Source: Pseudomonadota bacterium
GTDB lineage: Bacteria > Pseudomonadota > Gammaproteobacteria > SZUA-229
Assembly: GCA_015222915.1 (NCBI GenBank)
Contig: JADFWE010000063.1
Span: 1-12,293 of the forward strand
Length of the DNA: 12,293 bases
Direction: 5' to 3'
Made by a program: the position numbers and the translations under genes. How positions within the stretch are numbered: the first letter of the stretch is position 1; every line of letters begins with the position of its first letter. Below the pieces are notes generated by a model. That model was not told where the DNA came from and did no database searches. It saw nothing but the letters and a program-made list of their open reading frames with translations. Of the stretch, positions 6,381 through 12,293 are shown one piece after another.

Positions 6381-6932
6381 ATGAGTGATGATTCAACAAA
6401 AAATGACGAAGAATCATTATTTATGTCTGAAATGGCTGGCGTTACCCCCATAAAGCAGGACAACCGGGTGAAACTGAAGCCCAAACCTGTACCAGCGGCA
6501 AAGACTTCCAGGAGCGATGACGACGACTTTGCGGTCGAAGACGTATTCTCGACCGCAGAGATGGTTGAAGACTGCCCCGATATCCTCAGCTTTTCGCGCA
6601 GCGGCCTGCAGCATAAGGTGATAAAAAAACTGCGCCAGGGAAAACACCCGATCGAACTGGTGCTGGACCTGCATGGCCTGACCATCGAACAGGCAAGGGT
6701 CGAGCTGCAGGAATTTCTCGGCGTATGCGAAGCTGCCGGGGTGCGCCACGTCATCATCATCCACGGCAAAGGGTTTCGTTCCAGGGACAAACCCGTCATC
6801 AAACCGATGCTCAATCGCTGGTTAAGGGAGGTAGATACCGTGCTGGCGTTTCATTCGGCACAGCCTAAAGACGGCGGCAGTGGCGCGGTATATGTACTGT
6901 TAAAAAACAGATCGTTTATTGACGATGAGTAG
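6381..6932 (+). CDS. Smr-domain protein, SmrA-like putative endonuclease
   Basis: A 183-residue soluble protein. The N-terminal part (1-70) is acidic and probably flexible, with a DDDDF run at 46-50. The FSRSGLQHKVIKKLRQGKHP block (71-90) and the C-terminal GGSGAVYVLLK (165-175) match E. coli SmrA (YdaL) best. The Smr domain spans about 93-176 and has both hallmark motifs: LDLHG (95-99) and HGKG (128-131). Smr domains are nucleases; E. coli SmrB (YfcN) cleaves mRNA at collided ribosomes. As I recall E. coli SmrA, it lacks the DLHG motif, so this protein combines SmrA-like flanks with an intact catalytic-type motif. The start at 6381 has GAGGGGA about 8 nt upstream. It is transcribed away from surE and alone. 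Confidence 0.88.
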   Translation: MSDDSTKNDEESLFMSEMAGVTPIKQDNRVKLKPKPVPAAKTSRSDDDDFAVEDVFSTAEMVEDCPDILSFSRSGLQHKVIKKLRQGKHPIELVLDLHGLTIEQARVELQEFLGVCEAAGVRHVIIIHGKGFRSRDKPVIKPMLNRWLREVDTVLAFHSAQPKDGGSGAVYVLLKNRSFIDDE

Positions 6933-7004
6933 ATGAAAGCGGCGTTCAGTATCTGATGTTCAGGCATCTCTCCATTCTACTTCGCCTGCTATTTTCCCCT
7001 GTTC

Positions 7005-8342
7005 TTAACGCCCACCCTGCTGCTTACTTTTCTTGTCAGACATCATCGCTAACAGGTTCTCCGCCAGTGCTTCATAGATCGGTTTCTTGCAGATCAACTT
7101 CGACGTACCGGACGCGATCAGGGCAGTGGCCATCATCGCCAGCACCAGTTCATGGTTATCGGTCATCTCCATGACGATAACAAATGCGGTGATCGGGGTT
7201 TGCACTACACCGGTAAAATAACCGACCATGCCCAGGACCACGATGGTTGAGGCCAGTTCCGGCGGAAACAGTAATGCGATATCGGCACCCAGACCAGCAC
7301 CGCTGGCGAGTGAAGGTGCGAACAGCCCGCCAGGAATAGTGGTCAGATAAGTGGCGGCTGTTGCCAGTATCTTATACAGCGGGTACATCAGCCCGTAATC
7401 ACCGTTACATGTATCAACACCGGCACAACTGACGATCTGTTTTGCTTCCAGATAGCCGGTGCCACTCGAGGTACCGTTACTCAGTATGCTCAGAACAGCG
7501 ACACTCAGACCGCAGATCAGAGCGATAAACACCCAGTGTGTCTGCATATACGGCCGCAGTTTTTTTGAGGTGACGACCAGTATCTGACTGAAACCGCCAC
7601 CCAGTGTCCCGCCAACGATACCGCAGACCACCACGCCCAGCCAGACCCAGCTGAAATCCAGCGTTGCAGGTGTGGTGCCGTAATAACTGTAGTTATGCTG
7701 GTGTACGACGATGGCTGTCATACCGGCGAGTACGACACCTATCATCATCATGCCGCTGTTGCGCCGGTCAAAGGAACGCGCCATCTCTTCGATAGCAAAG
7801 ATAATACCGGCCAGCGGAGTGTTGAAAGCAGCGGCAATACCGGCGCCACCACCGGTCAGGATCAACCCGCGTTCGACATACTTTTCCGGAAGGTGCGCAT
7901 ATTTACCCAGTGAATGCATGATGGCAGCCCCCAGATGCACCGTCGGCCCTTCCCTGCCAAGAGATGCACCACTGCATAGCGCCAACACCGCCATGGTCAC
8001 CTTGCCGACGACCATGCGCATAGATAACAGCTTGTTACTCAAACTGCTACCGGGATCCGCCAGCGCGATCAGGGTCTGCGGAATACCGCTGCCCTCCGCA
8101 CCGCTGAAGATGGTCCTGGTGACATAGACGGTGAGAACAAATCCCAGCGGGGTAATGATCAGCGGCAGATATTCATTGACCGATACGATGTACCGGAACA
8201 CTTGGTCCGCACGGTCGGCCAGCAAGGCGAACACCGCGGCCACCAGACCGACCAGGATTGCACCGCCCCAGAACACCAGACGGTAGCGCCATAGCTGGGG
8301 ACGGAACAGGTGGTGCTTTATCTGTTTGACGTGCTTTTTCAT
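7005..8342 (-). CDS. clcA: ClC-family H+/Cl- exchange transporter
   Basis: A 445-residue polytopic inner-membrane protein of the CLC family, against 473 residues in E. coli ClcA. It exchanges chloride for protons and in E. coli supports acid resistance. All three chloride-site signatures are present: GSGIP (84-88), GREGP (129-133, gating glutamate Glu131, the E. coli E148 equivalent) and GGLFAP (338-343). The intracellular proton glutamate matches Glu185/Glu186 in GIIFAIEEM, and Tyr423 in KPIYEAL matches E. coli Tyr445. These residues indicate an antiporter rather than a channel. Two cysteines at 306 and 312 lie in a predicted extramembrane loop. No CBS domains follow. The ATG at 8342 has no Shine-Dalgarno (T-rich TTTTTTTCTT precedes it). 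The gene is convergent with the Smr gene and downstream of dnaE on the same strand, 219 bp away. Confidence 0.93.
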   Translation of the reverse strand: MKKHVKQIKHHLFRPQLWRYRLVFWGGAILVGLVAAVFALLADRADQVFRYIVSVNEYLPLIITPLGFVLTVYVTRTIFSGAEGSGIPQTLIALADPGSSLSNKLLSMRMVVGKVTMAVLALCSGASLGREGPTVHLGAAIMHSLGKYAHLPEKYVERGLILTGGGAGIAAAFNTPLAGIIFAIEEMARSFDRRNSGMMMIGVVLAGMTAIVVHQHNYSYYGTTPATLDFSWVWLGVVVCGIVGGTLGGGFSQILVVTSKKLRPYMQTHWVFIALICGLSVAVLSILSNGTSSGTGYLEAKQIVSCAGVDTCNGDYGLMYPLYKILATAATYLTTIPGGLFAPSLASGAGLGADIALLFPPELASTIVVLGMVGYFTGVVQTPITAFVIVMEMTDNHELVLAMMATALIASGTSKLICKKPIYEALAENLLAMMSDKKSKQQGGR

Positions 8343-8373
8343 AAGAAAAAAATGAAAAACGAAAAGTACACTG

Positions 8374-8392
8374 GAATCGTTCCGAACGATTC
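8374..8392. promoter_or_regulatory. Perfect 19-bp palindrome upstream of clcA
   Basis: GAATCGTTCCGAACGATTC consists of 9-bp perfect arms around one central base and lies 31 bp upstream of the clcA ATG. No T-run follows on either strand, so it is not an intrinsic terminator. Position and symmetry suit a repressor or activator site for clcA. I do not recognise the regulator. Confidence 0.55.
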
Positions 8393-8419
8393 ACAGCATA
8401 CACTCCATCCGTGGAGATA

Positions 8420-8553
8420 AAAAATGAAAAATTTTAGGTTCATAATAACCTTAGACCGCAGACGCTGAATTACAACCAGAGATTGCAGCCAGATATTTCA
8501 GCCAGAAAAATACACTGTAAATCACATGTTTGTGTTTTGAATTTTTCATTTTT
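8420..8553. repeat. A5TGA5TT inverted repeat, 14-bp arms
   Basis: AAAAATGAAAAATT at 8420-8433 recurs perfectly inverted at 8540-8553. A further direct copy of its first 12 bases is at 8348-8359. The arms are low in complexity but their exact 14-bp match and position flanking the tandem repeats are notable. On the minus strand this is the dnaE-clcA spacer, so the arms could pair in a readthrough transcript. Confidence 0.5.
8468..8506. repeat. Three 13-bp tandem repeats between clcA and dnaE
   Basis: Plus-strand units are AATTACAACCAGA, GATTGCAGCCAGA and TATTTCAGCCAGA. On the minus strand each begins TCTGG(C/T)TG. The array sits within the A5TGA5 inverted repeat, about 55 nt after the dnaE stop. 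No function is evident. Confidence 0.65.
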
Positions 8554-8561
8554 CATTGCAT

Positions 8562-11500
8562 CTAGTACATGATCTCAACCTGCTCTTCCCCGAACAGTTT
8601 ATCGAGACGGGTGATCAGTTCGTCAGAGGGTACTACGTTCCATTCTTCACCCAGTACGAACTGTGAGATATCCGACCCGCTATTGTACTCGATATTCACC
8701 GGACAATGCCCTTCTCTGTAGGTCTGCAGCACTTCCATCAGCTGCCGGGTGATCTGCACGTCCGACCAGCTGCCATTGGCTTTGCTCCTGTCCAGTTTTA
8801 TCTGCAGGCCGCGGGCGAATTTCTCTCTGGCCTGGGTCATGGTGTAAACCGTATTGGCGGTAATCGTATAGGCCGCATTAAAATCATCATAAGCAACACT
8901 GCCGACCACGACACATACTTTATCTTTTACCATGCAGCTGCCGTACTGTTCAAAAACCTCTTCATATAAAATGACTTCGATCCGTGCGGTCCTGTCATCG
9001 AGTACACCGGTAATAATCTTTTTCCCGGCTTTGGTTTTTCGCATGCGGGTTGCGATAAGTAATCCGGCAAGACAGAACTGTCGTTGATCTCGCTTGCGGT
9101 AACCGCCATATCCACCGTTTTTATCACCTTCGGGAACCAGCGCCGGCACTTTAGAAAAGCGGCACTCGGTAAAACGTCTTAGCTCGTTCTCATAGCGAGT
9201 AATCGGATGGCCGGTGAGATACAGCCCGAGTGTCTCTTTCTCATTAGACAGACGGATCTCATCATCCCAGTCATCGACTTCGACGATATGCACACTGGCA
9301 TGGGTATCCGGCTCGTCAGATGAACCGAACATATCGTCCTGCCCGACACTGGCATTTTTCTGGTTCTGCTCCGCCAGCTGCACGGCATTACTCAGGCTGG
9401 CGATCAAACTGGCACGGTTCGGCCCCAATGAATCCATCGCACCGGACTTCATCAGCGCCTCCATCACCCGGCGATTGACCTTGCGGGTATCGCTGCGCCG
9501 GCAGAAATCGTACAGATCAACGAAGGGACCATTGCTATCTCGCTCGTTGATGATACCATCCAGCGCTGCTTCCCCTACTCCCTTCAGTGCGCCTAAACCA
9601 TACAACACCGATTTTTCATCCGGCACGCTGAACTGGTAGATAGAATGATTGATGTCCGGCGGCAGAACAGTCACTCCCTGTTCATGACAGTCCTCGATCA
9701 GGCCGACGACCTTGTCGGTATTATCCATATCGGCCGACAACACCGCCGCCATGAATTCTGCCGGATAATGCGCTTTTAACCAGGCGGTCTGGTAGGACAG
9801 TAAAGCATAAGCGGCCGAGTGTGATTTGTTAAAACCATAACCGGCAAATTTTTCCATCAGGTCGAAGATACGGGTAGCGAGATCAGCATCGACGCCGCGG
9901 GCGACCGCCCCGTTCATGAACAACTCGCGCTGCTCAGCCATGACCCCGGCTTTTTTCTTACCCATGGCGCGGCGCAGCATGTCTGCACCGCCGAGGGTAT
10001 AGTTCGCCAGCACCTGTGCGATCTGCATCACCTGTTCCTGGTACAGGATGACACCGTAGGTCGGCGTCAACACCTGCTCCAGATCAGGATGGAAATAATC
10101 GACTTCGGCACGGCCGTGTTTACGATTGATGAAGTCGTCCACCATGCCCGACTGTAATGGCCCCGGACGGAACAGGGCGACCAGGGCAACGATGTCTTCG
10201 AAGCTGTCTGGCCGCAGGCGGGTGATCAGGTCTTTCATGCCGCGAGATTCAAGCTGGAACACGGCGGTGGTATTGGCCGCCTGCAACAGGTCGAACGTCG
10301 CTTTATCATCGAGCGGCAGCTGTTCGATGACCAGCAGCGGCTTGTTGTCTTTTTCATGGCGGCGATTTACATGTTTCACCGCCCAGTCGATGATGGTCAG
10401 GGTACGCAGCCCCAGAAAGTCGAACTTCACCAGACCGACGGCTTCGACGTCATCTTTATCAAACTGGGTGACGACACCGGCACCGCCTTCCTCACAGTAC
10501 AGAGGGCTGAAATCGGTCAATACCGTCGGTGAGATGACCACGCCACCGGCGTGTTTACCGGCGTTTCGCGCCAGCCCTTCCAGGGTCAATGCCATATCAA
10601 GAATAGCGGTGACTTCTTCTTCGGTCTCGTAGGCTTTTTTAAGATCTTCGGATTCTTCCAGCGCTTTGGTCAACGTCATACCGATCTCGAACGGGATCGA
10701 CTTGGCGATGCGATCGACAAAACCGTAAGGCTGTCCCATGACGCGACCGACATCACGCACCACCGCTTTGGCCGCCATGGTGCCGTAGGTGATGATCTGC
10801 GAGACGCTGTCCCTGCCGTATGTACGCGCCACATAGTCGATTACCCGGTCGCGGCCTTCCATACAGAAATCGACATCGAAATCCGGCAGTGAGACACGTT
10901 CCGGGTTGAGGAAACGTTCGAATAGCAGGTCAAATTCAAGCGGATCGATATCGGTAATCTTCAGTGCATAAGCCACCAGTGAACCGGCACCTGAACCACG
11001 GCCCGGCCCCACCGGGATATCATTGTTTTTCGACCACTGGATAAAGTCGGCAACGATCAGGAAGTAACCGGGAAAACCCATGTCGTTGATGACGTCGAGC
11101 TCGATCTGCAGACGTTCATCATAAGGCTTCCTTTTCTCGGAAAAATCATCAGCATTTACATCGAACAGAACTTGCAGGCGCTCTTCCAGACCCTGCTGTG
11201 AGACCCGGCAGAAATAGCTGGCTTCGGTATCGCCTTCCGGAATCGGAAACTGCGGCAGAAAACTTTTCCCCAGCTGGATCTCCAGGTTACAGCGTTTGGC
11301 GATCTCGACCGTATTTGCCAGCGCCTCGGGGATATCTTCGAACAGCTTCTGCATCTCTTCAGCACTGCGAAGATACTGCTGCGGACTATAATTTTTTGAG
11401 CGGCGCGGGTCGTCCAGGGTGCGCCCGTCATGAATACAGACACGCGCCTCATGGGCATCGAACTCTTCCGACTTCAGGAAACGTACATCGTTAGTAGCGA

Positions 11501-12104
11501 CCACCGGCACATCACACGCTATCGCCAGCTCTACCGCTTCAGCGATATAGGCCTCTTCATTCTCACGGCCGGTACGCTGCAGCTCGATATAGAAACGGTC
11601 TTTGAAACAGGACATCCAGGTCTGTAACCGTGTTTTAGCAAGGTCATGCTGGCCGGCGAGTAGAGCGCGTCCGACATCACCCTGACGGCCACCGGATAAA
11701 GCGATGATGCCAGCAGAATATTGCTGTATCCACTCCGCCTGAATGATCGGCACCCCGCGGTGCTGACCTTCGAGATAACTTTTGGAGATGAGCTGCGACA
11801 GGTTGAGATAGCCTTCTTTATTCTGCGCCAGCAACACCATCTGAAACGGCGCGTCCTGATCATCGCCAAATCGCACCAGTGCATCAACACCGATTATCGG
11901 CTTTATGCCAGTGCCGAGCGCCGCACGGGTAAATTTGACCATGGCAAACAGATTGCTCTGATCAGTCAATGCCACGGCTGGCATGCTGTTTTCAGCCAGC
12001 GCAGCCATAAGGGGTTTGACACGCACCAGACCATCGACCAGTGAGTATTCAGTATGTACTCTCAGGTGGATAAAACTTGCTTGTTCTATGGCGCGGGATG
12101 TCAC
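8562..12104 (-). CDS. dnaE: DNA polymerase III subunit alpha
   Basis: The catalytic subunit of the replicative DNA polymerase III holoenzyme. It has 1180 residues, close to E. coli DnaE (1160). The N-terminal PHP domain starts at FIHLRVHTEYSLVDGL (11-26); the second metal-binding His is replaced by Arg, as in E. coli, so proofreading should depend on a separate epsilon subunit. The polymerase core has GPGRGSGAGSLVAY (366-379), the catalytic aspartates Asp410 and Asp412 in PDFDVDF, and Asp562 in VKFDFLGLRTL. FRPGPL (645-650) and GYGFNKSHSAAYA (755-767) are conserved. The clamp-binding motif is QDDMF (922-926). An OB-fold region follows at about 1010-1090. The start is GTG at 12104, supported by TGAGG 7 nt upstream and by homology; the stop is TAG. 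No frameshift is seen. Confidence 0.98.
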   Translation of the reverse strand: MTSRAIEQASFIHLRVHTEYSLVDGLVRVKPLMAALAENSMPAVALTDQSNLFAMVKFTRAALGTGIKPIIGVDALVRFGDDQDAPFQMVLLAQNKEGYLNLSQLISKSYLEGQHRGVPIIQAEWIQQYSAGIIALSGGRQGDVGRALLAGQHDLAKTRLQTWMSCFKDRFYIELQRTGRENEEAYIAEAVELAIACDVPVVATNDVRFLKSEEFDAHEARVCIHDGRTLDDPRRSKNYSPQQYLRSAEEMQKLFEDIPEALANTVEIAKRCNLEIQLGKSFLPQFPIPEGDTEASYFCRVSQQGLEERLQVLFDVNADDFSEKRKPYDERLQIELDVINDMGFPGYFLIVADFIQWSKNNDIPVGPGRGSGAGSLVAYALKITDIDPLEFDLLFERFLNPERVSLPDFDVDFCMEGRDRVIDYVARTYGRDSVSQIITYGTMAAKAVVRDVGRVMGQPYGFVDRIAKSIPFEIGMTLTKALEESEDLKKAYETEEEVTAILDMALTLEGLARNAGKHAGGVVISPTVLTDFSPLYCEEGGAGVVTQFDKDDVEAVGLVKFDFLGLRTLTIIDWAVKHVNRRHEKDNKPLLVIEQLPLDDKATFDLLQAANTTAVFQLESRGMKDLITRLRPDSFEDIVALVALFRPGPLQSGMVDDFINRKHGRAEVDYFHPDLEQVLTPTYGVILYQEQVMQIAQVLANYTLGGADMLRRAMGKKKAGVMAEQRELFMNGAVARGVDADLATRIFDLMEKFAGYGFNKSHSAAYALLSYQTAWLKAHYPAEFMAAVLSADMDNTDKVVGLIEDCHEQGVTVLPPDINHSIYQFSVPDEKSVLYGLGALKGVGEAALDGIINERDSNGPFVDLYDFCRRSDTRKVNRRVMEALMKSGAMDSLGPNRASLIASLSNAVQLAEQNQKNASVGQDDMFGSSDEPDTHASVHIVEVDDWDDEIRLSNEKETLGLYLTGHPITRYENELRRFTECRFSKVPALVPEGDKNGGYGGYRKRDQRQFCLAGLLIATRMRKTKAGKKIITGVLDDRTARIEVILYEEVFEQYGSCMVKDKVCVVVGSVAYDDFNAAYTITANTVYTMTQAREKFARGLQIKLDRSKANGSWSDVQITRQLMEVLQTYREGHCPVNIEYNSGSDISQFVLGEEWNVVPSDELITRLDKLFGEEQVEIMY

Positions 12105-12132
12105 TGAGATGCCTCAAATCAGGAGAGGCGTT

Positions 12133-12154
12133 AGTGTACCAAATCAGTCACTGA
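12133..12154 (-). promoter_or_regulatory. Possible dnaE promoter with a small palindrome
   Basis: On the minus strand TGGTACACT (12133-12141) resembles an extended -10 (TGnTATAAT). Its -35 region is poor by consensus and contains the perfect 11-bp palindrome TCAGTGACTGA (12144-12154). The predicted start lies about 22 nt before the GTG start codon. Confidence 0.35.
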
Positions 12155-12200
12155 CGAACATGGATTTTTAGCAGAAAGCATGCAATAAAAACACACATAA

Positions 12201-12288
12201 TTTAAGGTCGGCTTACGGCCAGAAGCGGACCTCCAGAGAAAACTAAAGTCAAAAACTTTTCACCGCCGAGGCGCAGAGACGCCGAGAA
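12201..12288. repeat. REP-like composite repeat, second copy
   Basis: Positions 12206-12231 form an imperfect palindrome bounded by GGTCGGCTT and AAGCGGACC around TACGGCCAG. About 30 bp further on lies CGCCGAG-GCGCAGAGA-CGCCGAG (12264-12286). The same order of modules, an AGCGGACCT palindrome and then an AGGCGCAGAGA repeat, occurs at 1341-1413. The element probably continues past the window edge. Confidence 0.5.
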
Positions 12289-12293
12289 AAACA

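Noticed and set aside
8403..8416. CTCCA-TCCG-TGGAG small hairpin as a terminator
   Set aside because: The stem is only 5 bp and no T-run follows on the relevant strand; the A-run on the plus strand does not suit dnaE or clcA termination.
9214..9639. Plus-strand open frame of 141 codons opposite the C-terminal part of dnaE
   Set aside because: Antisense to conserved DnaE sequence including the clamp-binding motif, with no support of its own.
10126..10632. Plus-strand open frame of 168 codons opposite dnaE
   Set aside because: It overlaps the DnaE polymerase core in antisense and its Ser/Arg/Thr-rich translation is typical of a shadow frame.

Overview
This is a chromosomal segment of a gammaproteobacterium outside the Enterobacterales, judged by gene content, gene order and protein similarity as I recall the families. 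The minus-strand block surE-pcm-yqaA-nlpD-rpoS is a hallmark of Pseudomonas-like and related Gammaproteobacteria. DnaE, SurE, Pcm, NlpD and RpoS all match their E. coli or Pseudomonas relatives along their length. Base composition looks even across the genes, and I see no transposase, integrase, phage gene, CRISPR array, rRNA or tRNA. I read this as core genome rather than an accessory island.

Layout, left to right. 1-155: two small hairpins and a degenerate 7-bp repeat. 156-1304 (+): a COG3146-type FemAB/GNAT-like acyltransferase. 1305-1748: a convergent intergenic region with a REP-like module, a large nested inverted repeat, and the rpoS terminator. 1749-2840 (-): rpoS, with an unusual lysine-rich N-terminal segment encoded by 12-bp tandem repeats. 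2841-3224: a long nlpD-rpoS gap with a predicted promoter, a pair of tandem palindromes over the predicted start site, and further dyads. 3225-6293 (-): nlpD, yqaA, pcm and surE, tightly packed. 6381-6932 (+): an SmrA-like Smr-domain protein, divergent from surE. 7005-8342 (-): a ClC-family Cl-/H+ antiporter. 8343-8561: an intergenic region with a perfect 19-bp palindrome, three 13-bp tandem repeats and an A5TGA5 inverted repeat. 8562-12104 (-): dnaE. 12105-12293: the dnaE promoter region and a second copy of the REP-like composite repeat.

How the genes fit together. The surE-pcm-yqaA-nlpD-rpoS block joins stationary-phase survival and damage repair (SurE nucleotidase, Pcm isoaspartyl repair), a DedA/VTT-type membrane protein, the amidase activator NlpD and the general stress sigma factor RpoS. 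dnaE encodes the replicative polymerase subunit. clcA and smr are stand-alone genes. No clearly new gene system is visible. The points most worth a second look are non-coding: the tandem palindromes at the predicted rpoS start site, the nested palindrome between the acyltransferase gene and rpoS, composite repeats at both ends of the window, and the repeat-built basic segment of RpoS.
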